Part shown: positions 1-12,069 of the stretch, piece by piece
Layout: every line of letters begins with the position of its first letter
Position numbering within the stretch: position 1 is the first letter of the stretch
Origin: Pelodera strongyloides
Lineage: Eukaryota; Nematoda; Chromadorea; Rhabditida; Rhabditidae
Direction of reading: 5' to 3'
Length of the DNA stretch: 64,000 nt
NCBI GenBank assembly: GCA_036852015.1
Contig: JAANDG010000355.1
Coordinates: forward strand, 1-64,000
Program-made: the position numbers and the translations under genes
Notes under the pieces: generated by a model
Told to the model about the DNA's origin: nothing
What the model saw: the letters and a program-made list of their open reading frames with translations, nothing else
Databases searched by the model: none

Positions 1-190
1 CTGCCTTGTTTGTATGGGACAATTAACACTTTTTCATTTCGGGCCGATCGATCCACCACTTTATCACCTAATATCTTCGTGAGTATTGAAATATAACACT
101 ACTTCTTGTATTCCAAATTTTTATTATCCCTTATAGAAAATAAAGAAACAGAAAAAACAGACATGATTTGAGGTGAGCCGATCCCTTTAA
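1..190 (+). mobile_element. TTAA-ended MITE, right part (cut by window edge)
   Basis: This stretch is about 85-90% identical by eye to 16409-16597 in the same orientation. Both copies end in GGTGAGCCGATCCCTTTAA. The copy near 16.4 kb is complete and shows a matching inverted left end, so this is the right part of a non-autonomous element whose left end lies outside the window. No coding sequence is seen. Confidence 0.75.
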
Positions 191-1422
191 GCTAGACCAA
201 TTTTGGTCTTTTTTTGGGTATTCCCTATGCCGCTGTACTATAGCGATGGAAAGCGAGGTGTCTTATGGTTAGGGTTCCCATTGGACGAAACTTTCCCTTT
301 ATGAACCACTATTAAGTGATATACCGTAGGCTTACAGTAGTCTTACATACGTGGGAGCGACCGGTACAAGCAGCTCGAGGTCTGGTATGGTAGCTCTCAG
401 AAACATCACCCCGATTACTCTAGCACATTAGCAGGTAGCTTGTCAGGGAAGGATTGTAGCTATGACTTAGTGTCCATAATATTGTCCGCTCAGCTACCGT
501 ATTCCAGACGAAGCAGCGCGCGTCACCGATGACTGCGTCAGCGACAAGCAGCTCGACGAGCTCAAGGAGTCTGACAAGGCGGAAGAGTAGTCACTCGATG
601 GACTGCTCTCCGCGCAGCTGATACTAGTTACCGTACTCTATGTCTCTTCAAGACCATGTTATTTTACTGATTATCCCCTTTTACTGCCCCCCTTTTGATA
701 CAGTAAGATGCTCGTGTATTTCAACGAATTCAAACTCTTTAATGTTACAAGAAATCCAAAACATTCAACTTTGGTTTAAAGATGGTACAATTTTAGAAAG
801 TGACTTGTGATCGTGTAGCTTATTTTCCCCTGCCCCCGTGAAATCAACAATGTGTTTTTAAATGTAAACGGTTTAATAAAGCGTGCATGCCGATATCTTT
901 GAGTTCGAGAAATTTGAATTGACTTGTTGCGGGAGGGACCACCCACGGAGTGATTACCTAATGCCTATTTAAAGAAATATTTATTATTTACGTAATTCTT
1001 GAAATCAAACCGCACAAATAGTGCGTCTCCCGAAATACTGACTCCTGTGCACTAAGGTTTTTATGTGTATTTTGATAGGCAAAGCCAGTTCTTTCATAAT
1101 ACAAAAACAACAATTCGTTTACAAAATATTATTATTATTATGATTATTCATTGTAAAATGAATGGTTACTATACATACGAGGAAAAGGATACTGTATGAC
1201 AGTACGGTATATGAATTATGGGAAGTATTTTGAGGGAGAGGGGCGGAAGTGACCGGTTCGTTATCGTGTAGTGTTGGTACAGTAGTATAAGTGTACTCCT
1301 CCTCCAGTAGTCCTGAAAGTATTGCATTTTTTATTAGGTGGTAATTTAGGTGCTATGTATAAGCTATATAAGCTAGCCTTGTGTCGGAGACAGACCACTA
1401 CTTTTAGGTGGGCTTGATCCTA
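191..1422. other. Intergenic, no gene recognised
   Basis: AT-rich sequence downstream of the superoxide dismutase gene. I see no exon-like open frame, tRNA or tandem repeat in it. Confidence 0.5.
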
Positions 1423-1580
1423 ATAAAGCGAAATACCGGCTGGTTTTTGAAACACATCGAGTACAACCGCGTTCTTATGCCAAATGAACATAAATTAGAA
1501 TAAAAAATCGAGCTAAATTCGAGCAAATTAGCATAAATACGCAAGAATTCAGTTGTCCACGACGCGTTTCAAAAACCGGC
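1423..1580. mobile_element. MITE family 1, copy with decayed right end
   Basis: It begins TAAAGCGAAATACCGGC and carries the family's internal landmarks in order: GAAACACATCGAGTACA, CATAAATTAGAATAAAAAA, GAGCAAATTAGCATAAATA, GAATTCAGTTGTCCACGA and AAAAACCGGC. The right terminal CCGGTATTTCGCTTTAA found in better copies is lost. Confidence 0.8.
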
Positions 1581-1935
1581 AAACTAAGCTCGTTGAAAAA
1601 TTGGAACATGCTGTCCGACTATTTCTACGGGATGGATTGTGGCCAGAAACCAAATGCTAAAGCCTATTCAAAAAAAAAATAAGAATAAGCATAAGCCTAG
1701 CGCAAATAGCCTGTACTTAAACTCGTGAAAGCTAAAGCGCGAGTCTTGTTATGAGATCCTGGCTCCTTTGCCAGCAGAAATAATAAGCATGGGCATGAGT
1801 AAAGCGCCTACCTAACTGAAGGAAACCATAAAAAAGGGGGGTGAGCCACGGCCTAAGTATTAAAAGCCTAAGGATAAATGCCTGAGCCTAAGTCTATTAG
1901 TGTCCTATTAGTGTCAGATCCGCATGCCTTCTGCT

Positions 1936-4900
1936 TTAGACGATACCGATCACTCCGCACGCGATCCTGGCTCCGGCGTCTCCGGTCGTCTTCGAAAGTT
2001 CAGAAGTTCCCCTGCCCAGATCGTCCGCCTTCTCGTGAATCACCACAGAACGTCCGAGAATGGAGTACTGTCCGGTCAGCGAGGCTACCGTATCCGAAAT
2101 CGAGATCGTCGTGGGACCCGAATCCTGAAATAAAAGTTTGTCTACTGTAGGATTAGTTGAGCATATTCACTTGAGCTTACTGTAACCAACGCTGAATCCT
2201 GAAAAAAGCTTGACTACATATTGTGGATTGAAATTATGATTTTTATAAGAACAATATGTTTCAATAATTCTTTTTAGTTGAGAATATGAACCGCTGATGT
2301 TATTGTTAAGCTATACAATTAGTTTCAAATAAAGTTAAACAACTGTCGTATATATTAGTTTTAAATATTTCGAACCAATAAAAATTAGTATATATCTAGT
2401 TCATTTGAACCCCCAGCAGTAACGACAGCAGCGTGCTGCGTCGTAGAAAAAGTTGTTTTCCCGTTAGCACCATGCTGTTTCCGCAATAACGTTCAGCACC
2501 GTGCTAATCGTGTCCACCTACAGGGGCTCTGATGTTGCCCAGGTCTCCGACGTGTCTATTAGAGTCGGTCGGTGCTCCATGTGACATCTTGAATGGATTG
2601 TAGTGGGCGCCAGTCGCCATACAACCGTCTCCGAAGTCGCCCTAAAATTTGAAGAATATAATGGAATAGCAAAGTAACGGGAAAATAATCGTCTAATTTT
2701 AAAATAATTGTCCAATTTTTTGAAACGCATCGCCAACAGCTGAATTCTTACCTATTTATTCAATGTTGTTCGAACTTAGCTCAATTTTTTATTCGAATTT
2801 ATGACCATTTGCATAAGCTGCATAAGAATGCTGGTGTACTCAATGTGTTTCAAAAACCGGCCGGTATTTCGCTTTAAACAATCTTCGTCATATATGTTTT
2901 CAAATCCCGGCTAGTTAGCACTTAGCACCTCCAATTAAGTCGGCACAAAGAAAGCTTTTCCCGATTAAGATCTATATCTATATCGCAGTCTAGGTCTAGT
3001 CTTGTCTCGAGAACGAGAACTATTCTTAAACGAAACAAGATGCGTTGTATTTAATTTAGATATGACGAGGAAGAACTATTTTTTATATAATAATAATATC
3101 AACAAATTCTTAATCCTCGACAAAAAGTACCCAAGCAGAAAAATTAGTTGACATACAAAATTCAAAATAAACTTGTGTAAATGACGTGAAGTGAGACCTT
3201 ATTTGCTACAGGAGACTTGCTTTGCTATATAGCCAAATGCAAAAATAAAGTAAAAAAAAAACACATACAAATTCATGAATATGGAATCCGTGAAGTCCTC
3301 CAGCAAGTCCGTTTACGGTTCCGTTTAACTGAAAATGTAGTTTTTTAATTAAAATATAACAAAAATCATCGTGAAAAGCGTCATTCAATATAGTATACAA
3401 GCTGCATGCCTTCATTCAGTATGCACCAACACCGGGAGCATTTTCCCGATGGCGAGGATTTTTATCGACGTACCGTCTGATCCTTCACTTCCTCTAACCT
3501 CCCGCTGGGAACATATTCCCGGCGTTCGAACATACGAGAGATTAAATAGCCCTAGTACAGTTAAAGTCAATTGAGTGCTTATGTAGCCTATCCTGCAGTG
3601 TGCACCAACACCGGGAGAATTTTCCCGAATGTTAGAATATTTGTCGACGTGCCGCTGTGTCCGATAGTCACTTCCTCTATCCCTCCCGCTGGTCTGGGAA
3701 CATATTCCCGGCGTTCGAGCTAATAAGGCCACAGAGATAGATTTAACAGCCCTAGTCTATTGTACAGTTAAAGTCAATTGAGTACTTATTTACTGTAGGA
3801 ATACTAAACCAATCAATCTTCATTACTTACGGTAAGTGACGATCCATGTTGTTGAAAATCAACAGTTCCGATAATCTGACTCGGTGTACCTCCCTTTACT
3901 GCTTTGAAGATATACACACGGGCACGAACGGCTGAAATGTTGCATTTTTTATAAGTATATAATTACACCTTGAGCAAAGTACCTTCACCGGGTAAATCAA
4001 GCTGCAGTCACCAGTACATCATCACAACCCGGTTGTATGCCACGAATAACACTACGATAAATACTCTCCACCAGCATCCCAAACCCAAACCACTTACGTC
4101 ACACTAACTTGGTTATACAGGTTACTTACGCTGACATCCTAAAATTATTTTTTTTTCCTGGGATAAACATTTTTAAAATAGTCTACCCCAATATCCATAC
4201 AAATTTCTTTCAGAACTGGTTGGGTTATGTATGTATTAAAATTTTTTATTTATCCGTACCAAACTATCATTAATTTGTTCTCTTGCGTGTGTTCACTTTT
4301 CCCCGCGCTACTAAAACTTATGTCACTTCATATGTCAATTTTCGTGAATGATTGCGCACAACTTTGACAACAAATTATCAAAGAATGCCTATTTTGCAGG
4401 TGAAAAATAGGTGATAAAAGAGAAAACAACGATATCGCTATCAACATCAACAAAAATAAGTAACTAATAACAAATTGTAAGTGAAATAAATAGGGAGATA
4501 GAATAGAAACCGTGAGGGACTGGATGAAGTGAAGAGAGAGAGAGAGAGAACGATAGAGAGAGAGCAAAGGGAGAACGACAGAGAGAGATGCGTGTATGAA
4601 AAGATGAAGAGTGAAAAAACGGGGGATCCGTTTGATTATTATACACGTTGACCCCCATACTTTATCGTATATTTTTACTGCTTGTTCCCAAAACAGTGAT
4701 ATCACTTTATCAATTGTTATTTGATAAATGACTGATGATTTCACAATAGCTGATATGCTTTTCTCTGTGGTTGAAGTTGAACTACAGAGGAAATTCTGCG
4801 TTCTGCGCGCCGCATTTACTTGGCTCGAAAAGGGAACGCGGCTAACGTTTGGCATGATTTCATAAGGCTAGCTCAAGAAGTCTAAATGATCCCTCGGAGT

Positions 4901-5361
4901 TCCCCAGGGGAGATGTGGGTGGGGGAGAACGTCCCTACTTCACTACTCGACACTCTCATTTACAGTTTGGGTAAATACGTTCTTGTCCGGGGATCTCTTT
5001 ATTCTTTTGCGTTGCCGTCCCTGGCTAGGTATACATACTCGTGTTTTGGGTCTCCTTCTGTGGGAGGTCATGCCCCACTCTCTGTGTAGGGAGCTTTTTC
5101 CCCGCTCGGGGAGCCTGGCCTCATCTCACTTTATTGGGGAACTTTTTACCCAATCGGTTACATCTATCCCTACCTTTCCCGCTCATTGTCAAGGAAATAA
5201 GGTCACAGTTTCCTTACTGATTTTTGGGGGGAAATACCAGTAAACACTCTCTGTGGGTGGTACAGAGAACAAATCGCTTTTGGAGGTTCTACATGGCGAT
5301 TCCGACAAAAATAATATTTTTTGCAGCAAAAGGGGAATCTTTGGTCTCCCTCTCTCTCTCC

Positions 5362-5405
<44 letters not shown>

Positions 5406-8400
5406 CTTCTCTCTCTCTCTTTCTCTCTCTCTCTCCTCTCTCACTCTCACTCTCCTCTTTCACTCTGTTTATACCTCTCAGTCCCTCTCTGTTAATCTCT
5501 CTCTCTCCCTCTCTCTCTAAAGTAGCAATGTTTATGAAAGAGTAACTTTTACCAAGCAAAACTGGTCCACTGGGAGTTATTTACAAAACAACAACAGAAA
5601 AAAAACATTGAAAACAAAAGTTATAAATAATTACGGAATCTGCACTTGTTTTGTTTTCAGTTATTGTTCTCATAGTAAGCCGGTTGAAAATAATCCTAAA
5701 AATAGAGCTTACCATAAGAAACTAAATAAAGTGAAATTATGGATTATGAAAAAAATATCTGCCATGTGTTTGTTAGCGTGTTCTACATGCTTTCGCTTCT
5801 TTCTTTCCGCCACAGATGCGCGACGCAACCACGGAGTTATAACTGTGAATTAAAATTCCCACGGCAAACACTACCCACTGTAATTTAAAAAGAAGTAAAC
5901 AATGTGAACGTAATATAAGGAAAAGTGTAAAGTAAAAATAGTAAAGTGTATCATGTTCTTTATAACTTAGTAATTTTCCTCTTCTTGCTCTCTAGTTTGC
6001 CCAAGAAAACCTAGAAACTTTGCGACAAAGTTCCTTCTAGTTCAAGTCATGTTTGCTTTACCCGGCAACTTTGCAAATTTTTTTCCATTTTCCATTTAGC
6101 CAAACACAACAAAACCCCTCCTTGATGTGTTCAAAATGTGCCTCGATTGTTTAACAACACGAAGATAAACACGGGGTAAACACTGGGGTAATCTCTGTTT
6201 GCGGAACTCTCAAGGAGTATTGGTTTTTGGGAGGGAACATGTCAATTTTCAAGAGATGAGAGAAGTTAAGCTAAAGAACTTTCCGGAAAGACCGGAAATC
6301 ATGGTCATGGGACGAAAACACAGGCAATTACAATTATCTAGACAATATAGTTGAAGGCTCAGGTCTGTAGAAAATAATTCAGAATGGCTCTACCTCCGAA
6401 AACTACAGGAAAGCGGTCCTCACGGTCAGAGGCCGGTTCCAATAAAATTTACCGCTGGGGTAGGTTACAGTCGTCTCCTGTTTAGCATGCTCTCTCGCTT
6501 TCTCTGCCTTTGACAGGCAGCGAGAGAACGCCGAGAGAGCACGCTAAACAGGAGACGCCTGTAACCTACCCCAGCGGTAAATTTTATTGGAACCGGCCTC
6601 AGGTTTACCGCAGTTTCCAAACAAAAATCACCATGACTTTTTTTACACACAGGGAAACGTTAGTCCACAGTCTTGTAGTTTGGTTTATCTTTTGAGCGTT
6701 GCCGTGACGTCTATAGGAATGTTTAACAGCTTGTTATTGCCAACAACTGGTTCGTTACCGGATGACGCGGTACGCCACTTTCTCGCCGCAAGCGCGCGAA
6801 CTCTCTGCGGTGAGCCTAGTAGGCGTTCATCTGAACCTATTCTATAGGTGAGCCTAACGGGTCCACTGACAGTCTAAACTGGGTCGTTAATCCTAGTTCG
6901 AACACCTAGGAAATTAGCATATATCAAGATACAATTGATCAATTTGCTAATTGCCCTCGACCCAAACGTATGCGAAAATGAAGCGCGATTTAGCAGAAAT
7001 TTCGGTTTCACAATAGAACAATTGGACGGAAAAACGGGTTCTGAGAGAGAGAGAGAGTGAGCGAGAGGGAGAAAGAGAAATAGAGGTAGATAGAGAGAGA
7101 GATAGAGAGAGACAGAGAGAGTGAGCGAGAGGGAGAGATATGGAAGAGAGAAAGAGAAGGAGAGAGAGAGGGAGAATCATAGTTACAAAGAAATATACGC
7201 TAAAAAGAACATTGGGAATGCGAGAGTGCCGAACAGCGAGAGGTGTCAGACTGATTGACAGACAGGGAGAGGATTGTGCAATCACTACACTATAATCATA
7301 TCAATTAAGACGAAGCAGCCGGAGACTACCAGTGTTTAGATTGAGAAGTTGTTGTTTGAAGTTTGAAGTCTGTAACCTACGGCTTGTAGCCTGACACAGC
7401 AGGCATTGTTTTACGATAAGCCAGGTTATATCTTATTATATAAAGGAGAAGAGTTTACTTTTTTGTTTGTGTGAACGAAACGAAAATTAGAATATCTAAA
7501 GGCTATAAAAGGAGGGCGGGAGCCCCGACTTGAGCAAGCGAAATTCAAATTTTATTTCATGATTTTTCAAGATACGTTGCAAACGTTTCACATAAGCGAG
7601 CTCACTGATGTTCCTGCATTTTAGAATTTGAAAGTCGCCTCAGGCGGCGATAGCCGTCTGGTATTCTAATATTTGACTGCGTCTTTTGAAAAACACCGCT
7701 ATTTCACCTACTCTCTAGATAGGGAATTGTCTGATAATCTGCCTGTTCGACAGTGCTTACATAACATTTAACCACTATAACTCACTTCTCGTGAATCAAC
7801 CAAAATCCGTTCAAAATCAGAGTTACGGTAGCTTTAGTGTATTCCATGCGTCAAAACCAGTTTCAGTATTATGACTTTCGCTATAATGACGAAGTGATAA
7901 GCCGACCATGTGATTTCTATGTGAAACGTGAGAATAGGAAACGATTTTTTTTCTCTTTATTTACCGATTTTGGTGAAAATTGTCGGGTTACGAAGAGTTA
8001 TGGCAAAGCTTGATCGATTATGGCTAAAATAGGCAGGACATTTTGCATAACTCACTTCAATACATTGTTCAAGTTTTCAAGCTCAATTCGCATTTAGTGA
8101 TTCATGATTGTTGCTCACCGTGCTCGATGCACATGTGTTAATAACTAGAAGAAAATTTGACTGATGGAAATACGGAAATTTCCAAAAGGAAATTAGTTGT
8201 ATGAGCGAGGAACTCCCAATTCCGAAACAAATTAATTAAAGTTTTAATTCAACTAAACGAATATTTACCCTAACCAATATATGTATGTATATTGCACGTC
8301 CATATAAGGATATAAGGACCAAGGCCGCAAAATAATGACACACGTAAAGTTCTACAATAACCTTTTCGCAAACGCTAATAACCAAAAGATAAGCAACCAA

Positions 8401-8531
8401 GTTCGATCAATGACAAAAATCAATAAATCAAATCAAGTTCAGAGTGATTGATAATGCTTACCTTCATTAGCGGCAAGTGTTCCGGCGAAGATCGAGCAAA
8501 AAAGTACGGCTAACATCCCGCGCGCAGCCAT
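1936..8531 (-). CDS. sod-4: Extracellular Cu/Zn superoxide dismutase (SOD-4-like)
   Basis: Converts superoxide to hydrogen peroxide and oxygen outside the cell. Exons, 5' to 3' on the minus strand: 8531-8462, 3931-3831, 3328-3269, 2641-2522, 2124-1936; all junctions are GT-AG and keep phase, giving 179 residues. Residues 1-23 form a signal peptide ([20 protein letters not shown]). The copper ligands are visible in [10 protein letters not shown], in GAHYNPF and in VVIHEKADD, the zinc-site histidines and aspartate in [17 protein letters not shown], and the disulphide cysteines in DGCMATG and ARIACGVIG. The catalytic arginine lies in DAGARIACG position. The signal peptide and the ending IACGVIGIV fit the short secreted isoform of C. 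elegans sod-4; no C-terminal membrane segment is seen. Intron 1 is 4.5 kb and holds repeats. Cytosolic SOD is excluded by the signal peptide. Confidence 0.93.
2713..2877. mobile_element. MITE family 1, left terminus lost
   Basis: Reads TTTTTTGAAACGCATCG, then GCTGAATTCTTAC, CATTTGCATAAGCTGCATAA and the full right end GGCCGGTATTTCGCTTTAA. It lies in the SOD intron between exons 4 and 3, and replaces intron sequence close to exon 4. Confidence 0.8.
3419..3790. repeat. Diverged tandem duplication, two ~180-bp units
   Basis: Unit one (about 3419-3590) and unit two (about 3599-3790) share CACCAACACCGGGAG, GGGAACATATTCCCGGCGTT, AGCCCTAGT and ACAGTTAAAGTCAATTGAGT in the same order. Each unit has inner inverted pieces (CCGGGA / TTCCCGG), so the pair may be two neighbouring copies of a hairpin element. 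It sits in the SOD intron between exons 2 and 3. Confidence 0.8.
4531..4588. repeat. GA-rich microsatellite
   Basis: Runs of AGAGAG with short interruptions, in SOD intron 1. Confidence 0.9.
5345..5519. repeat. CT-rich microsatellite
   Basis: About 175 bp of TCTCTC broken by CCC and TTT steps, in SOD intron 1. It creates long meaningless Ser/Leu open frames. Confidence 0.95.
6429..6600. mobile_element. Palindromic MITE (hairpin element)
   Basis: The left arm starts GAGGCCGGTTCCAATAAAA and runs about 65 bp through CCGCTGGGGTAGGTTACAG and CTCCTGTTTAGC. The right arm is its near-perfect inverse and ends TTTTATTGGAACCGGCCTC. The centre also pairs (CTCTCTCG / CGAGAGA). No coding capacity. Confidence 0.85.
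7042..7174. repeat. GA-rich microsatellite
   Basis: GAGAGA and GAAAGA runs in SOD intron 1. Confidence 0.9.
7630..7661. repeat. Short dispersed repeat, copy 1
   Basis: GAAAGTCGCCT, two bases, GGCGGCGATAGCCGTCTGG. A second copy is at 41341-41372. The unit is GC-rich in AT-rich surroundings, contains the pair CGCCT/AGGCG, and this copy is bracketed by TTAGAAT / ATTCTAA. Confidence 0.7.
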
Positions 8532-8790
8532 TGCAAACTATCGTTATGAATAGCGCAGGGGGCGGGGTGGAGATAGCGCAAATAGACGGGTGACGAGGCG
8601 GAGGATCTAGGCAAGCAGATGATGGAAAATAGCACAAACAGATGTGTGACGAGATGGAGAACCTAGACGAACAGACAGCTAACTACGGTAAAGTATGACA
8701 AAAAATACGTGGTAAACAGTAAACAGATAATTGTTCAGTTTTTTTTTAATTCGGGGACAACACGAACTTTGCGGATTAGTATGGGTTGAA

Positions 8791-8849
<59 letters not shown>

Positions 8850-8955
8850 TAGAGAGATGGAGAGAGATGCGGAAAAAGAGATGGAGAGAGATGCGGAAAA
8901 AGAGATAGAGAAATATATGTATAGCACGAGGGAGTGAGGCAGAGAGAAAGACAGA
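8791..8955. repeat. GA/GATA-rich microsatellite
   Basis: AGAGAGAT units with a twice-repeated longer phrase (GAGAGATGCGGAAAAAGAGAT) near 8860-8905. Confidence 0.9.
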
Positions 8956-9189
8956 GATATGCAAACAGTTATGAAACAATGTTTTGAAAAGGGCAAAAGC
9001 AGAGATCGAAACTATTGTGCAATATTATATTAGCATATTTTACGGTTCGTGAAATTGTATTTCAAAATATGCTAATTCAGTTAAATGTCCCGATGTACTT
9101 ACATAGGGGCCAAATGTAGAGCACTTGTCCAGCGCCAATTGTATTTGTAACTATTTTTTAGCAGGACCAGGTGGAATAGCAGGACCAGG

Positions 9190-9258
9190 TGGCGCAGTGG
9201 CTGGAGGCACAGTTTCCAGCAGGATAGGACAGGAGACCGGCTCGCAGGTTCGATTCCT
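9190..9258 (+). repeat. tRNA-like sequence (SINE-head candidate)
   Basis: An A-box match TGGCGCAGTGG is followed at tRNA-like distance by a B-box match GGTTCGATTCC. The acceptor stem does not pair, so it is not a functional tRNA. It is preceded by a short tandem AGCAGGACCAGGTGG. Confidence 0.55.
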
Positions 9259-9708
9259 AGCCTCGGGCAAACCAAGTTTCAGAACATCTGGAGACATTTT
9301 GGTTGCGTAGCAAAATGTGCTCAGTGGCTTCCACCAAGATCAATAAGAGGACTCAAATTGAAAGCGTAGGCGTAACTTATAGCTCTCGCCGGATCGTGTA
9401 TTTCAGCGACTGGCACATAGTTTCAATCATTTATGTTCATGGCCTGGTTCATTACCTTTTTACTAATAATTTACCGCAACCTTAGGATTTATGATGATGT
9501 GCATAGGATGGACGTTTATCAAGAACTTGCATAAAAACAACATTGGAAAACATTGCGAAGATCCTACACAAATATTTTTTGAATTTAAAGTTTAAGATGC
9601 GACACTGTATTTTTACTTTACAGACCGGACAAGGTAGACGTAATATGATTGAATTCAATAAAACAGCATCACTTCCTCCGAAAACATATCACTTTTATTC
9701 GATAATAT

Positions 9709-10581
9709 TTAACCAAACGGGTTGCACAGGCGAAAGATGTCTTGGAATTCGCAGCCGTAGTCGCAACACAGTTTCATCGTCTGCTCCATTCCCCCGCCCA
9801 GTGATGGCGAGTACTGTTGGAAGGGCAACCCCGCAGCGTCGACGGCGTCACGCTTGCGCCGTCGCATCGGGCAGATCAGCGAGAAGGCGTCGAAGAAGGC
9901 GGGACCGCCTGAAGCAGAAATATATAGTTTTAATTTCATGTCTTTTTGGGCGGTCCTACTACCTAGATTGCCATGTTGAGCAATATCGAACACAAGGTTA
10001 GTGAATTGCGGGTGCATTCCCGCATAGCGAACAAGTTGGTTGTGTGAACCTCCATATACTATATGTATATTGTGTATTGCCCAATTGCCTGGGAGCTAGA
10101 AAACAAAACCCAGCCAAAAAATTCTATCAAATAGGTTTAAATTTGCTATGGTAAAACGCCAAATGATGGTGGTTCACGTCCAGAAAAACCATCACATTTC
10201 AGGAAGTTTATTGAAATGCAATGTATAAAACACACACAGTGATTGCAGACTAAACAACAACAAAAGAACACAATATGCACTAACAATAAGGCGAGCACAA
10301 AACGCTGAAAACACAATACAGCACATTTCCAAGATACCCTAGCATTTTATTGTGATCCACACTTATATGCTATAAATGTCAATAAATCATAATACCTGGT
10401 GGGCACAACTTGAGGGATCCTTGTTTCTGTTGTCTGGGGACGGACTCCATTCTGGGAAGAAGTTCCTCTTCCCGAATGGGAGCGGGCTCGGGAGCGGGAC
10501 CTTCAGGGGAACGGTTAGCAGACGACGAGAACACTGCAAGAATGTCTGAATGTTAGATTAGTCTGAATGTTAGACTCTCTG

Positions 10582-10628
<47 letters not shown>

Positions 10629-11060
10629 GCTCCTCTCTTTGCTTCTCTGCCTGTTTCTCTGTCTGCTTCTCCTCTGCTTCTCTCTTTCTCTCCTTACAGT
10701 ACGCTCCGTAGAGTTCATAAAATGGATAGAAAAGGGATATGAAAAGCATAGGTAACTGAAAATGCTTGTGTGAAGAGAAGCGTTGTGCAAACCGTGACAG
10801 TGCTATGACTCTACGAGACTAGAACACCATTAGCACGGGTCTAGGATGGGTACAGTACGGTTCTAACATGGCTCTGGGAATTATTTCCAGTGCAAAAGGG
10901 GGAAAGATAGGGAAGGGGACAGTGAAATGTGCGTCTATTTTTTCCGGCCAACCTGTTGGAGGAACACTTTCTTCGTATTGAGGTATATCATCGGAACGTC
11001 CGAACATCCAGTCTTTTATGCCTATACAAGGCTCGTTTCATATACGATGCCCATCTATGG

Positions 11061-11119
<59 letters not shown>

Positions 11120-11575
11120 ATTTTCTCTATTCCACGCTATCAAACAATCTCTCTCTTTCTCTAGCAGCTCTTGGTATGTCTCTTTCTCTGTCTGTCTCTC
11201 TCTCTCTCTCGCTCCTCTTTCAACAAGATACGATAGGTCTACATGGTCTACAGTATGACATAAGGGTACAATACCCGTCTCAGTTATTACTGGAATTGTT
11301 TGTTGTGAAACAACTATACTCAAACATCAATTTCTGCGTATTTAGTGTAGTAATGAGTTAATTAGCATGCTATATGATTGTTTTGATTTTACTGGACAAT
11401 AGTGGTTAGTTGTCGATGCGTGCATGCATTTGCCAAGTAATTACTGTAATTAGGTACTATAATAATTAAATGTATAAAAGAAAAATAAAAACTCACTTGA
11501 AAACAGCGATAGTGATACGGCTAGATGGATATACAATAGGAAAAATAGGACGCGCGACACCCATTGAGAGTACAT
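9709..11575 (-). CDS. Insulin-like peptide (INS-17/INS-18 type)
   Basis: Secreted hormone of the insulin superfamily, expected to act on the DAF-2-type receptor. Exons on the minus strand: 11575-11497, 10533-10396, 9908-9709; phase is kept, giving 138 residues. Residues 1-24 or so are a signal peptide (MYSQWVSRVLFFLLYIHLAV). An acidic, proline-rich propiece follows. The B chain is in SLKLC..AFSLICP, then the dibasic cleavage site PMRRRKRD, a C peptide, and the A chain KLCCDYGCEFQDIFRLCNPFG-type ending with CC-x3-C-x8-C. That cysteine set predicts the standard three disulphides, without the extra pair of beta-type nematode insulins. The closing CNPFG recalls C. elegans INS-17/18 from memory; orthology is not proven. 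A poly(A) signal AATAAA lies 10-15 bp after the stop (minus, 9699-9694). Confidence 0.92.
10574..10690. repeat. CT-rich microsatellite
   Basis: (CT)n followed by CTTCTCTG-type variants, in intron 1 of the insulin-like gene. Confidence 0.95.
11069..11220. repeat. CT-rich microsatellite
   Basis: A pure (CT)n run of about 50 bp, then degenerate CT tracts up to 11220, also in intron 1 of the insulin-like gene. Confidence 0.95.
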
Positions 11576-11579
11576 ACAA

Positions 11580-11585
11580 CTGAAA
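11580..11585 (-). promoter_or_regulatory. Likely splice or trans-splice acceptor before the insulin ATG
   Basis: On the minus strand a pyrimidine-rich ATCTTATTTCAG ends four bases before the ATG at 11575. This is the form of nematode spliced-leader acceptors; it could instead end an intron in the 5' UTR. Confidence 0.55.
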
Positions 11586-11768
11586 TAAGATATAATTAAA
11601 GTTTTTTTCCATAGTTCCCATTTATCAAAGGCCTGACCCCATAAACATTTATCCGAACATAAATTAACGTCATTGAATATCAATTTGTTATCATAAATAG
11701 GAATGAAGGTATGTCGTATGAATGTAAAATATTAGATTCTTAGAAAGAAAAGACGTCGTAGAGTCATA

Positions 11769-11940
11769 GAATACCGGTTTTGAAACACAGCGAGTACACC
11801 ATCATTCTTATGCAGTCTATGCATATGAACATAAATTAGAATAAAAAAATCGAGCTAAATTCGAGCAAATTAGCATAAATATGTAGGAATTCAGTTGTCC
11901 ACGATGCGATTTCAAAAACCGGCCGGTATTTCGCTTTAAA
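11769..11940. mobile_element. MITE family 1 copy
   Basis: It starts ATACCGGTTTTGAAACACAG (left tip lost), carries all internal family landmarks and ends with the complete right terminus CCGGCCGGTATTTCGCTTTAA-type tip. Confidence 0.85.
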
Positions 11941-12069
11941 TTTTAGTTATCCGAATAACTAAACGACGTTTCGGGTTTTGCTTAGATACCGTAAAAATCG
12001 TCCATGTACTTTGCTGACAAGGAGATAATCTGAGATCAGTCAAACTGAACTAATTATAAGGAGTGAGGT

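Larger units (their letters stand above)
3932..8461. other. SOD intron 1 (4.5 kb), repeat-rich
   Basis: No coding exon is needed here for the SOD chain. It holds GA/CT microsatellites, a perfect palindromic element and otherwise AT-rich sequence. Open frames inside it lie in CT or GA runs and are not credible genes. Confidence 0.7.
8532..9708. other. Intergenic between SOD and insulin-like genes
   Basis: Upstream region of the SOD gene, downstream of the insulin-like gene. It holds a long GA microsatellite and one tRNA-like sequence. No other gene is recognised. Confidence 0.6.

Noticed and set aside
1680..1910. Degenerate GCCTAA words, like the nematode telomere repeat TTAGGC
   Set aside because: Only scattered, irregular copies here and near 19.8 kb; no tandem array, so an internal telomere relic is not supported.
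5203..5559. Long Ser/Leu- or Arg/Glu-rich open frames in CT/GA tracts (also at 7.0, 8.7, 10.6, 11.1, 27.6 and 39.8 kb)
   Set aside because: They are pure products of dinucleotide repeats, open in several frames on both strands, with no conserved sequence outside the tract.
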